DNA of 41,783 nucleotides from assembly GCA_003353795.1 (NCBI GenBank), contig PIVY01000018.1, positions 1 to 41,783 of the forward strand, given 5' to 3'. The translations under genes were made by a program, and so were the position numbers. The notes under the pieces are model-generated. The model worked only from the letters and a program-made list of their open reading frames with translations. It was not told where the DNA came from and ran no database searches. Below, piece after piece: positions 10,607-19,599 of this stretch (its first letter is position 1; every line of letters begins with the position of its first letter). The stretch is from a bacterium. GTDB taxonomy: Bacteria; Krumholzibacteriota; Krumholzibacteriia; LZORAL124-64-63.

Positions 10607-11068
10607 CTAGCGGTAGTGGCTCTTCAGGCTGCTCCACGTCGTGTCCTCGGTGGACACCACGCCGCAGAAGAACTTGGGCTGACGGGTCACCTCATCCACG
10701 TCGAGTCCGGTCGGATGTGGAGCCGAGATCGCCAACGTCGCGCGTACGTGGTACCGCCCGGCAGGCCCGTAGTAGGTCCACTCGCCGGCGAAGTTGTAGA
10801 CCTGGGTCTGGTACGACATCTCGTCGCGAACCAGGGTCGCCTCGACGGTCTGGGTCTCGAGCACGTTGTAGTCGAGATCGGTGAGTTCGACGACCAGCAC
10901 GGCGTCAGCCTCGAAGCAGGTCGAACGGAATCGGATGGTCGCATCGACCGACCAACCCACGCAGTCGCCAGTGGGCTGTAGGCCCGTGATGTCCGTCGCC
11001 GAAGCGATGGCAGGCAACGCGAGAATCAAAAGAAAAGCAGCGATGAATTTTCCATTAACGAATCGCAC
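10607..11068 (-). CDS. small secreted protein with WSSLK...R C-terminal tail
   Basis: 153 residues. The start is the GTG at 11068, eight bases after GGGAGG; an upstream in-frame GTG at 11077 overlaps that site. A signal peptide ends near LPAIASA. The mature part is one beta-sandwich-like domain (DATIRFRSTCF...VLVVELTDLDYNV...GRYHVRATLAIS) with three Cys. The last 19 residues, from the final Cys to the stop, follow the pattern C-x2-V-x-T-x-D-x2-WSS-[LV]-K-x2-[YF]-R, also found at the end of the unrelated CBM20-like protein at 30796. The gene has its own strong promoter and terminator, so it is monocistronic. Function unknown. Confidence 0.85.
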   Translation of the reverse strand: MRFVNGKFIAAFLLILALPAIASATDITGLQPTGDCVGWSVDATIRFRSTCFEADAVLVVELTDLDYNVLETQTVEATLVRDEMSYQTQVYNFAGEWTYYGPAGRYHVRATLAISAPHPTGLDVDEVTRQPKFFCGVVSTEDTTWSSLKSHYR

Positions 11069-11117
11069 GGGATTCACCTCCCGAAATACTCATTTACCGA
11101 CCCTCCGGCCGGCCGCA

Positions 11118-11211
11118 CCTGTGATGACAGGAAATAGTATACCACCGAAGGCACGAATAATCAACAGAGCGTATTATTCTATTTTCATCACAGGGGATCT
11201 CGATATCGAGA
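11118..11211. repeat. inverted repeats flanking the promoter between the secreted protein and sodA
   Basis: CCTGTGATGA at 11118-11127 has its exact reverse complement at 11185-11194, on either side of the minus-strand promoter. The first copy is itself in a small palindrome (CCTGTGATGACAGG). A 14-base perfect palindrome, TCTCGATATCGAGA, lies at 11198-11211. They may be operator sites for a dimeric regulator. Confidence 0.45.
11136..11164 (-). promoter_or_regulatory. strong sigma-70-type promoter
   Basis: On the minus strand TTGATT, a 17-base spacer and TATACT, with TG one base before the -10 box (extended -10). It would start transcription about 60 bases before the GTG at 11068. Confidence 0.75.
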
Positions 11212-11310
11212 CAGAAAAGCGTTCTCAGAACGTGCGGCGGAATCCTCATTCTTGATTATTTTGGTCGTGATTCACGATTTCCATGACCGGAGTCAACCCA
11301 AGGAGGAATC

Positions 11311-11916
<606 letters not shown>

Positions 11917-11935
11917 CAAGCGGACGATCTCGCAA

Positions 11936-11974
11936 CGACGACGCCCCCGGCCTTCCTGGACGGGGGCGTCGTCG
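11936..11974. terminator. terminator-like hairpin between convergent genes
   Basis: A perfect 14-bp GC-rich stem (arm CGACGACGCCCCCG) with an 11-base loop between the sodA stop and the stop of the lipoprotein at 11977. It has no T-run on either strand. Confidence 0.6.
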
Positions 11975-11976
11975 CG

Positions 11977-12573
11977 TCAATGAGAGCCCGCGCCGTCCGG
12001 TTGATCGGCCGGCGTGATCGCGCTCACGTCGCCGGCACCGATGTCCTGCCGCGGCTCGACGATGCCCGCGACCTCATCCGGCACGCCGGACGTATCGGCC
12101 CCGGCCGGCCAGGCTTCCAGCCGCATGTCCAGCGACTCGAGCTGGCGCATGAGCCGGTCGCGATCATCGAGCAAGGTTTCGTACTGGATACGCATGGCCT
12201 TGCGGCTGTCGAGCTGGGCCTGGGCCGCCTGGGCGCTGGCGGTGGTGACTCCCTGGCTGACCAGATCGAGGTCGCGATCGAGAGTCACGAACTCGGTGCG
12301 CAGGCTGTCGAAGTGGGAAACGAGCGCCGCCTGCATGGCGGCCCACTGGCTGGTCGCGTCGGCCATGCGGCGATCGAGTGCGGCCATCTCTTCCCGAGAA
12401 GCCTCGATATCCTGGTCGAGGCTCGCCAGGCGCGCCTCGAGCTCTCGCTGATGGACGGCCTCTTGCTGCATGGCCGCCTCCAGTTCGCCCTTGGTGGCGA
12501 TACCGAAGACTGAGCAGCCGGACAGCGCGGCCAGCAGGATCACGAGAAGGATCTGGGATGCGAAACGGATCAT
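11977..12573 (-). CDS. coiled-coil lipoprotein
   Basis: 198 residues with a signal peptide and lipobox LSGC ending at residue 20. From about 28 to 155 the sequence is almost entirely heptad-like helix (QRELEARLASLDQDIEASRE and similar), predicted to form a long coiled coil. The tail is Pro/Asp/Gly-rich and disordered. GGGAGG precedes the ATG at 12573. It resembles lipid-anchored envelope spacers in general form; no specific family is recognised. Confidence 0.85.
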   Translation of the reverse strand: MIRFASQILLVILLAALSGCSVFGIATKGELEAAMQQEAVHQRELEARLASLDQDIEASREEMAALDRRMADATSQWAAMQAALVSHFDSLRTEFVTLDRDLDLVSQGVTTASAQAAQAQLDSRKAMRIQYETLLDDRDRLMRQLESLDMRLEAWPAGADTSGVPDEVAGIVEPRQDIGAGDVSAITPADQPDGAGSH

Positions 12574-12689
12574 GCAAAGACCTCCCGCCAGGGTGGTACC
12601 GGGCGTAGCACGGCCAGGCGTGCGTTGTTCAGGCGGGGTGGCAATGATCGACGCGGTGGGGTCGTCCGTCAGACGATATCACGTTCGGG

Positions 12690-12712
12690 AAAAAACCGGT
12701 CGATGGCAACCG
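12690..12712 (-). terminator. weak intrinsic terminator after tyrA
   Basis: On the minus strand a short CGGT/ACCG stem is followed at once by G and six T. The stem is only four base pairs, so confidence is low. Confidence 0.35.
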
Positions 12713-12717
12713 TCCGA

Positions 12718-13863
12718 TCAGCCGGAGCTCCGATCAAGGCGATCGTCGGCCTGCGCCAAGAGGGCGCTGCTCTCGGTCAGGAAGACGTCGGCCAGCGGAC
12801 CGAACCACGCGCGCACGGCCAGGAACTGGCGTCGAAATTCGTCGCGATCACCCCTGCGGTAGAGGTCGACGGACCGGGTGAAGCGCTCACCGAAACGCTC
12901 GGCCAGTTCGAGGCCCTCGGGGGAATCGAAGACGATGTCGGCGTAGAGGTCGGGATCCTGGGCGAAGAGGCGACCGGTCATGGCGAGTTCCAGTCGATAG
13001 ATCGGCGAGCTCAGATCGAGCATGGCCGCCAGGTCGGCGTCCTCCTCCTGGAGGTGGACGCCGTACACGAAGGTGGCGAAGTGCCGCAGCGCCTGGACCA
13101 GGGCCATGGCGCGATCGTGAGCCCGGGCGTCGGCGTCGACCACGCTGGCGCCCCAGAGCTTCAACTGGTCGAGGACCCACGCGCAGTCGTCGTGGTCGCG
13201 GCCGACGCAGCGCACCACCACCTGCTTGGCCAGGGTCGGCACCGTCGGGCCGCACATGGGGTGCAGCCCCACCACGGGACCGGGATGCGCGGCCAGCATG
13301 GCAGCCAGGGGCGCATCCTTGCGGCTGGTCACGTCGGCGAGCACCGCGCCCGGGGGCACCAGCCCGCGTAGCTTCTCGATCACGTCCACGGTGGCCGCGA
13401 TGGGAACCGACACCAGCACCAGGGCCGCGTCGGCGAGGATGTCGGCGGCACGATCCCAGTCGCCGCTCTCGAGCACGCGAACCTCGTAACCGGACCGCGC
13501 GAACAGCCCGCCGAGCAGGCCACCCATGGCGCCGCCACCACCGATGATCACCACCGCGCCGGGATCGTCGAGGACGCAGCGGTAGCCGTGGTCGCCCTCG
13601 GCCCGGTACGACTCGCGCATGATCCGGCGCAGCAGGTCTTCCACCAGATCGGGAGAGACGCCGGCCGCCGCGGCCTCGTCGCGCCGCGCACTCAACAATG
13701 CCGCCTCCCGGTCCGGCACGTAGACCGGAGCACCGTGGGCGGTCTTCCAGCGCGCCACCTCGGCCACCAGATCGCGGCGCTCGCTCAGGAGGTCGAGAAG
13801 GCGCCGGTCGACATCGTCGATGGCGGCGCGGAGGACGTCGAGGTCGCGGGGACGGTCGGGCAT
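12718..13863 (-). CDS. tyrA: bifunctional chorismate mutase / prephenate dehydrogenase (T-protein)
   Basis: 381 residues catalysing the last two common steps to 4-hydroxyphenylpyruvate for tyrosine. Residues 1-90 form an AroQ-type chorismate mutase (LRAAIDDVDRRLLDLLSERR). The NAD-binding loop is IIGGGGAMGG (107-115), and the catalytic His lies in GLHPMCGP. Several blocks match the E. coli T-protein closely from memory: LAKQVVV, QALRHFATF, and LSSPIYRLELAM followed by GRLFAQDP. The fused form is characteristic of enteric gammaproteobacteria, so transfer is plausible. GGGAG lies 11 bases before the ATG at 13863. Confidence 0.95.
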   Translation of the reverse strand: MPDRPRDLDVLRAAIDDVDRRLLDLLSERRDLVAEVARWKTAHGAPVYVPDREAALLSARRDEAAAAGVSPDLVEDLLRRIMRESYRAEGDHGYRCVLDDPGAVVIIGGGGAMGGLLGGLFARSGYEVRVLESGDWDRAADILADAALVLVSVPIAATVDVIEKLRGLVPPGAVLADVTSRKDAPLAAMLAAHPGPVVGLHPMCGPTVPTLAKQVVVRCVGRDHDDCAWVLDQLKLWGASVVDADARAHDRAMALVQALRHFATFVYGVHLQEEDADLAAMLDLSSPIYRLELAMTGRLFAQDPDLYADIVFDSPEGLELAERFGERFTRSVDLYRRGDRDEFRRQFLAVRAWFGPLADVFLTESSALLAQADDRLDRSSG

Positions 13864-13905
13864 GGGTCGCGGACTCCCGGATGCAGGTGGCCAGGGTATC
13901 GACGA

Positions 13906-13933
13906 ACGGCGATGGCATCGAGGCCATCGCCGT
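13906..13933 (-). terminator. terminator-like hairpin after the small kinase-linked gene
   Basis: A perfect 10-bp stem (ACGGCGATGG with CCATCGCCGT) and 8-base loop in the gap between the gene at 13975 and tyrA. No clear T-run follows. Confidence 0.45.
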
Positions 13934-13974
13934 CCGGCATCATAGCGTCGATTCGGGATCGGAGTCAGCCATTC

Positions 13975-14337
13975 TTAGCCGCCACCGATTCCCCGCGTGG
14001 TCCGGGGATCCTTGATCTTGATGTACGGCGGCGAGTTGCCGATCAGCATCTCCCCCGCCACGCCGATGCCGGAGAGGAAGAAGATGTAGGGAATGACGGT
14101 GTCGGGATCCAGGTCGGGTTGGGTCTGCACCGAGATCGGTCCGGACGAGAGATCCCGGGTCTCCTTGCCGACCACCTGCCCCGCCACGGGAAACCACAGC
14201 CGGCCCGGCCTCTTCCCGCTGTCGAAGTTCACCCATTCCCCGGGCTTGACCTCGACCTCGTCCTGGCTCGCCCTCCAGGTATTGTCGACCTTCCTGGCCG
14301 TGATGACCGGCCCTCCCTCGGGATACGCTTCGGACAT
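13975..14337 (-). CDS. small protein of unknown function, downstream of a Ser/Thr kinase
   Basis: 120 residues, no signal peptide or membrane span. The sequence looks beta-rich, with a cupredoxin-like phrase (EVEVKPGEWVNFDSG) but no copper ligands that I can identify, and it ends in RGIGGG. GAGGAGG lies six bases before the ATG at 14337, and the kinase stop is only 22 bases upstream, so it is probably cotranscribed with the kinase. It could be a kinase partner or substrate; this is inference from position only. Confidence 0.75.
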   Translation of the reverse strand: MSEAYPEGGPVITARKVDNTWRASQDEVEVKPGEWVNFDSGKRPGRLWFPVAGQVVGKETRDLSSGPISVQTQPDLDPDTVIPYIFFLSGIGVAGEMLIGNSPPYIKIKDPRTTRGIGGG

Positions 14338-14359
14338 GACATTCCTCCTCGCTCGGGTA

Positions 14360-16933
14360 TCACTGGCCTTCGCCGTCGAGCCGGGCCAGCATGTCGATAT
14401 ACTCTGGACTCTGGCGTAGATGATCGAATCCCGGATTGTTCTCGATGCTGCGCAGGGGATATCCGTTCCGCAGGATGTACTCCAGATGCACGAGGGCCAG
14501 GGCGCGGTCGCCTAGGTCCTCGTAGCAACTGGCGAGCATGTACCGCACCTCGTTGCTGCGGGGTTCGCCGACGGCGATCTCGGCCAGGATCCGGGCGGCC
14601 CGCTTGCCGTCTCCCAGACGGATCAGGTAGGACGCCAGGTTGACGCCCAGCTCGAGGTCGCGTGGACGCACGGTCAATGCGGAGTCGGCCAGGACCGCAG
14701 CGCGGGCGTAGAGATCCCGGGCGCGTTCGAGTTCGACGCCGGCCCACCAGTAGCATTCGGCGGCCCAACCCAGCGGCAAGGGGTCGCCGGGCATGAGTCG
14801 CCCCGCCAGTTCGTACATGCGACCGGCATCGGTCAACCGGCGCTGGAAGAAGTAGACCGTGCCGAGATTCAGGTAGGTGAATGGGTCGGGCTCGATGGCC
14901 TGGGCGCGCTGGTACATGGCCGCGGCGTCGTCCCAGTTCTCTTGCAAAAAGGCGATGCTGCCGAGGCTGATGTATCCGTCGACACGATCGGGCGCCAGGT
15001 CGATCACGCGGGCGAACACCTCGGCGGCTTCGTCGAGGCGGTTCTCGCCGTACAGCAGGGCCCCGAGCCGGTAGTGGGAACTCGGATCGTCGGCGCGCCG
15101 CTGCACGACACGGCGGAGGATCGCCTCGGACGAATCCACGGCGCCACTGGCCGCGTGGGCGTCCGCGAGCCAGACCTGGGACAGCCAGTGCCCAGGCACC
15201 AGTTGCAGGCATCGCCGGAACGCATCGGTCGCACCGGGGCCTCCCTGTTCCAGCAGGATGCGGCCGCGCAGGAAGTAGGCATCCAGCAATCCGGGCGCCA
15301 GTTCCAGCGCCTCGTCGACGGCCGCCAGGGCGGCTTCGGGCCCATGGACGCCGTCGGTCGGCGCGCCGAGCAAGAGGAGTCGACCCGACCAGACCCGGGG
15401 AGCCGCGAAGGACCCGTCGCGGGTCGCCGCCATGTTCAGCGACTCGGCGGCATGCACGAGGTCGGGCGACCGCCCGTCGGACGGCCCCATGGCACCTATC
15501 CCGTCCAGATAGGCCGCGAGCGCGGCATGACTGTGGGTCGCCGAGGATGCCGCCGGTCGCACGGACCGCGGCAAGCGCCAGCCGAGCATCTCGACGAGGG
15601 TCTCGAGGACGTCGTCGGCCCAGGCCACGAGCTCGGCGCGCGAGCCGACCACCGTACGCCGCAACGGCGGGTCGCTCAGATCCTGGCCCTCCCTCGCGCC
15701 CGTGTCGTGGAGCAGCAGATCGAGTCGGAGCACGCCGCCGTGAACGTTCAGCGTGCCGCTGACCGCGTCACCCACACCCAGCCGCCCTCGCGCGCGATCG
15801 GTGCTGGTGATGGCGCGATCGCGGACGTCATGGGCCGGAACGATCCACCCGTCCGTCTGTCCGGGCTCGAGCAGGAGCAGTTCGCTGGTCAGGTACTGGA
15901 CGAGTCCGTCGCCCAGCCTCTGGTCATCCGGTCCGCCGCCGATCACCGTCCAGGGTAGCAGCGCCACGCCATGGCGCGACTCCGGTCCCGGCCAGAAGAC
16001 GGACGACAGGACGACGACCGCAGCCACGATCAATGCGCCCACACCCGCGAGGCGCCCCGTGGATCGGCGCGTCTGGTGGTTGCGAGACGTGGGCATGGTC
16101 ACGGTAATGTCGTCCTCGGTGACGCGGGCCAGGATCGCCAGTCGCGCCACCAGATCCGCAGCGGTATCAGGCCGCCGGTCGGGCTCCTTCGCCAGGCACC
16201 AGCCGACCAGCTGAACCAGTTCGGTGGGCACATGCGGCGTCAGCACGGTGAGGTCGGGCGTGGGATGGCCGGCAATGGCCACCGCGAACGCGCCGGGAGT
16301 CTCGGCCCGAAACGGTCGCTGACCCGTGAGCATCTCGTAGAGCAGCACGCCGAGGGCCCAGATGTCGCTGCGCTGATCAGCGAGATCGCCCTGGATCTGC
16401 TCGGGCGCCATGTACGGCAGCGTCCCGACCGTCATGCCCTCGACGGTGATCGACTCCTGGCCGGCCAGCCGGGCGACGCCGAAGTCCAGGATCTTCACCT
16501 CGCCCTGGCTGGTCAGCTGGATGTTGGCGGGCTTCAGGTCGCGGTGGATCACACCGTTCTCGTGAGCGCAGGACAACCCCTCGGCCACTCGCAAGGCGAT
16601 GCGGGTCGCCTCGGCAACGGACAGGGGACCCGACGCCAACCGGTTGGCCAGATTCTCGCCGTCGCAGTGGGCCATGCTGATGAACTGGGTACCGTCCTCC
16701 AGCTCGTCGATATCGTAGATGGTGCAGATGCTGGCGTGGTTCAGCCGGGACGCGGCCTGGGCCTCGCGGATGAAACGCTTCCGGGCGGACACGTCCTCGG
16801 CGTTGGCGCGCGGCAGGAATTTGAGGACCACGGTGCGGTCGAGGCGCGTGTCGCGGGCGCGATAAACGTCGCCCATTGCTCCGGACGCAATGCGGGCGAC
16901 GATCTCGTAGTGACTGACCTTGCGTCCGATCAT
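14360..16933 (-). CDS. serine/threonine protein kinase with FlgO/TolB-like and TPR domains
   Basis: 857 residues from the ATG at 16933 (GAGGTG upstream), chosen because the protein then starts MIGRKVSHYEIVARI as in this family. Kinase domain about 8-265: nucleotide loop IASGAMGDVY, Lys38 in VVLKFL, Asp132 in HRDLKPAN, DFG at 150-152, APEQ near 176. A membrane helix spans about 295-314. Residues about 321-440 (GVALLPW...LGDGLVQYLTSELL...LGVGDAVSGTLNV) match the FlgO/TolB-N-like domain seen fused to bacterial kinases and cyclases. The rest is TPR repeats. Its architecture differs from the kinase at 1-2580. No sigma factor is adjacent. The first glycine of the nucleotide loop is replaced by Ala-Ser. 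Confidence 0.93.
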   Translation of the reverse strand: MIGRKVSHYEIVARIASGAMGDVYRARDTRLDRTVVLKFLPRANAEDVSARKRFIREAQAASRLNHASICTIYDIDELEDGTQFISMAHCDGENLANRLASGPLSVAEATRIALRVAEGLSCAHENGVIHRDLKPANIQLTSQGEVKILDFGVARLAGQESITVEGMTVGTLPYMAPEQIQGDLADQRSDIWALGVLLYEMLTGQRPFRAETPGAFAVAIAGHPTPDLTVLTPHVPTELVQLVGWCLAKEPDRRPDTAADLVARLAILARVTEDDITVTMPTSRNHQTRRSTGRLAGVGALIVAAVVVLSSVFWPGPESRHGVALLPWTVIGGGPDDQRLGDGLVQYLTSELLLLEPGQTDGWIVPAHDVRDRAITSTDRARGRLGVGDAVSGTLNVHGGVLRLDLLLHDTGAREGQDLSDPPLRRTVVGSRAELVAWADDVLETLVEMLGWRLPRSVRPAASSATHSHAALAAYLDGIGAMGPSDGRSPDLVHAAESLNMAATRDGSFAAPRVWSGRLLLLGAPTDGVHGPEAALAAVDEALELAPGLLDAYFLRGRILLEQGGPGATDAFRRCLQLVPGHWLSQVWLADAHAASGAVDSSEAILRRVVQRRADDPSSHYRLGALLYGENRLDEAAEVFARVIDLAPDRVDGYISLGSIAFLQENWDDAAAMYQRAQAIEPDPFTYLNLGTVYFFQRRLTDAGRMYELAGRLMPGDPLPLGWAAECYWWAGVELERARDLYARAAVLADSALTVRPRDLELGVNLASYLIRLGDGKRAARILAEIAVGEPRSNEVRYMLASCYEDLGDRALALVHLEYILRNGYPLRSIENNPGFDHLRQSPEYIDMLARLDGEGQ

Positions 16934-17139
16934 GACACCTCGACACGATCGGGGCGACACGGCCCCGTGGGCGATCGTTCCGGGCCGGGGTGGCGGGTCC
17001 TTCCCCATGGATCCGCACCCTAACACGGATGACTCTCGACGTACCCGACAATAACGGTTCGCGCAGTCTGGTTTCGGTACGCCGTACTCGAATTCATGGA
17101 AGATCAGGCTGTCGTCGCCGGTCTTCGTCACCGAGAGGG

Positions 17140-17169
17140 TTGAACCGACCCCCTTCTATCCGGTATGTT
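17140..17169 (+). promoter_or_regulatory. possible promoter for the YbaK-family gene
   Basis: TTGAAC, 18 bases, TATGTT, about 105 bases before the ATG at 17275. It lies in the 341-base divergent gap (16934-17274), in which I see no gene or strong repeat. Confidence 0.35.
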
Positions 17170-17274
17170 CCAGTCCCTCGGTGACCGGCAGGTCACCCGT
17201 CGGCACCAGCCCGCTGGCCCGACACCGCCGTCTCTCGCATCAGGGCTCCAAGTACCCGAGCAAGGAGAGCGGCC

Positions 17275-17766
17275 ATGCCCTGTCTAAAACTTTTACAATA
17301 CCTGGAGGAGAACGCCGTCGATTACGAGTTGATCGACCACCCCCAGGCGTACGCGGCCCGCGAGGTGGCCATCAAGGCTGGCGTGCACGGGCGCGAGTTC
17401 GCCAAGACCGTCCTGGTGAAGCTGGATGGAATGATGGCCATGGCAGTGGTCCCGGCCGAGCACAAGCTGAACTTCACCCTGCTGCGAGACGCGGCCGGCG
17501 CCGAGACCATCAGCCTGGCGCTGGAGGACGAGTTCGAGGCGCGGTTCCCGGACTGTGAACTGGGTGCCATGCCACCCTTCGGCAACCTTTACGGCATGCG
17601 CGTCATCGTGGAAGGGCATCTCGGCGACGCCGAGACCATCACCTTCAACGCCGGCACCCACACCGAGGCCATCACCCTGGCCTACCCGGACTTCATCGAC
17701 CTGGTCCGACCCGAAGTGGCGAGCTTCACGTTCCAGCCGCTAATGGAATTCAAAGGCGAGCAGTGA
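17275..17766 (+). CDS. YbaK/aminoacyl-tRNA deacylase-family protein
   Basis: 163 residues forming one YbaK/ProX-type domain: EYxx-like N-terminus (LQYLEENAVDYELIDHPQAY), the catalytic-lysine strand EFAKTVLVKLDG, and the later GAMPPFGNLYGM and FNAGTHTEAITL blocks. Family members hydrolyse mischarged aminoacyl-tRNAs in trans. Which tRNA is corrected cannot be read here. GGAG lies seven bases before the ATG. The longer overlapping frame from 17181 is a shadow. Confidence 0.92.
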   Translation: MPCLKLLQYLEENAVDYELIDHPQAYAAREVAIKAGVHGREFAKTVLVKLDGMMAMAVVPAEHKLNFTLLRDAAGAETISLALEDEFEARFPDCELGAMPPFGNLYGMRVIVEGHLGDAETITFNAGTHTEAITLAYPDFIDLVRPEVASFTFQPLMEFKGEQ

Positions 17767-17990
17767 CGGCGGCCCGGCCTACAGATCGCCTGTGAACTCT
17801 TGATGGTCGCGAGCAGCGGCGGTCGCGGAACCTCTTTAGGACCGGCCACCAGGGGTTCGTGCTAGGGTTTCCGCGCAGCTCTCAACGAGTCCCTGCTCCC
17901 GCCCTACTCCTCGCCCCGCACAAGGCCGGCTGTGATTCCGTCGTCGCCCCGGAATCGGCTCTTCGCGTCCTGTTCAGTGAGGAGGTCATC

Positions 17991-19514
17991 ATGAAACGGC
18001 CGATCGGATTGGCCTGTATAGCTGCGCTTTGTATGGTCCTCGCAACCACGGTCGGTGCTGTGACCGTCCGTATCACGCCCGACGGCTCGGGCGACTTTCC
18101 CGACATCCAGACCGCGCTCAATACCTGCGTCACCGGCGATACGATCATGGTGGCGCCGGGGATCTTTCAGGAACGGATCGTCTGGCCCGCCACCGAGGGG
18201 CTGGTGCTGATCGGGGAGACGACGGCGGAGGAGTGCATCCTCGACGGCGAGGATTCCTACCGCATCATCACCATGTTCAACCCGATGGACGACACGACCG
18301 TCATCAAGGGACTGACCTTGCAGAACGGCAACGCGGGCGGCGTCTCCGGCGGCGGGATCTGGTGCAACGCCGGCGCCTCGCCCACAATCGAGGGAAATGT
18401 CATCCGCCACTGTAGCGGGCTGGGCGGCTCCGGGATCGGCTGCTTCAACGGCTCGGCACCCCGCATCATCGGCAACACCCTCCACGACAACACCGGCGGC
18501 AACGGCGGCGGAATCGGCGTGCGCAACGCCTCACCCACGATCTCGGCCAACTGGATCCACCACAACGTGGGTCCGTGGGGCGCCGGCATCGTCGTCTGGG
18601 ACGCCTCCAACCCGACGATCACCGAGAACCTCATCGAGGACAACTACGCGACCGCGGGCGGCGGCGGGATAGCCTTCTACGCCAACGATGGCACGTGTGC
18701 CGGCCTCTGCGCACGCAACGAGATTCGGTCGAACAGCGCCACGCAGACGGGAGGGATTGTCCTGGCAGAAGGCTCGGATGACGTCGAGGTACGCGACAAC
18801 CTCATCGTCGGCAACACCTCCGGATTCTCCTGTGGCGGCATCACTGTCACCGGCGAGTCCAACACGCCGACCATCTCCGGCAACCTGATCCTCGAGAACA
18901 GCGGCCCCGTCAGCGGCGGCGTGTACGTCTATGGGGGCTCGACGCCGACTATCACGGTCAATCTGATCCGCGCCAACCTCGGCCACGGCGTCTACTGCGA
19001 GGACGGCGCGAACCCCTTCATCGAGCACAACGACTTCCTCGGCCACGCCGGATTCTACGGCGTGCTCAACGCCGACGCCGCCGTGGTCGTGATGGCCGAG
19101 AACAACTGGTGGGGATCGAACACCGGCCCGTATCACCCGACCGGGAATCCCGGCGGCACGGGCGACGAGGTTTCCGACCACGTGGACTACGACCCCTGGA
19201 GCGTCGTCACCGGCGGTGAAACGCCGGACGCGATCGCGTCGCCAGTCCTGCACCAGAACCACCCCAACCCTTTCAACCCCGCCACCACTATCGCCTTCAC
19301 CCTCCCCAGCGCGCAGCGGGTGCGGCTGACGGTGCACGCGGTGGACGGCCGTCTGCTAGCCACGCTGCTGGACGCCCAGGCCGCAGCGGGCCGCCGGGAA
19401 TTAACCTGGCTCGGCCAGGTGGACGACGGGCGTCTCTTGCCCTCCGGTGTGTACTTCTATCGCCTCGCCGGTGACGGCTGGAGCCGAACCGAACGAATGG
19501 TCCTCGTGCGCTGA
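17991..19514 (+). CDS. secreted right-handed beta-helix protein with FlgD-like C-terminal sorting domain
   Basis: 507 residues from the ATG at 17991, preceded by GAGGAGG; the signal peptide [20 protein letters not shown] supports this start. Residues about 30-400 are parallel beta-helix turns with repeated pieces such as [24 protein letters not shown] and [13 protein letters not shown]; the entry strand ([14 protein letters not shown]) is that of pectin-lyase-fold proteins. No catalytic site is evident, so it may bind surfaces or glycans. The last 85 residues carry [11 protein letters not shown] and end in RMVLVR, the C-terminal domain type used for secretion in FCB-group bacteria. Confidence 0.92.
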   Translation: MKRPIGLACIAALCMVLATTVGAVTVRITPDGSGDFPDIQTALNTCVTGDTIMVAPGIFQERIVWPATEGLVLIGETTAEECILDGEDSYRIITMFNPMDDTTVIKGLTLQNGNAGGVSGGGIWCNAGASPTIEGNVIRHCSGLGGSGIGCFNGSAPRIIGNTLHDNTGGNGGGIGVRNASPTISANWIHHNVGPWGAGIVVWDASNPTITENLIEDNYATAGGGGIAFYANDGTCAGLCARNEIRSNSATQTGGIVLAEGSDDVEVRDNLIVGNTSGFSCGGITVTGESNTPTISGNLILENSGPVSGGVYVYGGSTPTITVNLIRANLGHGVYCEDGANPFIEHNDFLGHAGFYGVLNADAAVVVMAENNWWGSNTGPYHPTGNPGGTGDEVSDHVDYDPWSVVTGGETPDAIASPVLHQNHPNPFNPATTIAFTLPSAQRVRLTVHAVDGRLLATLLDAQAAAGRRELTWLGQVDDGRLLPSGVYFYRLAGDGWSRTERMVLVR

Positions 19515-19545
19515 TCCGCGCGGAAGCCATTGCTTGACGAAAAGA

Positions 19546-19573
19546 CCGCCCCGGTCGCGCAGGACCGGGGCGG
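19546..19573 (-). terminator. intrinsic terminator between convergent genes
   Basis: A perfect 11-bp stem (CCGCCCCGGTC with GACCGGGGCGG) and 6-base loop, followed on the minus strand by TCTTTTCGTC. It serves sthA and probably also the plus-strand beta-helix gene. Confidence 0.8.
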
Positions 19574-19599
19574 CCGCCTATCGTCGTACACCGTCGGGG

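Noticed and set aside
13975..14337. The GIGGG end of the 120-residue protein as a ubiquitin-like conjugation tail
   Set aside because: No beta-grasp pattern is recognisable and no E1, E2 or protease gene is near; two final glycines are not enough.
17859..17990. N-terminal extension of the beta-helix protein
   Set aside because: The extension has no ribosome-binding site and would bury the signal peptide that starts at 17991.
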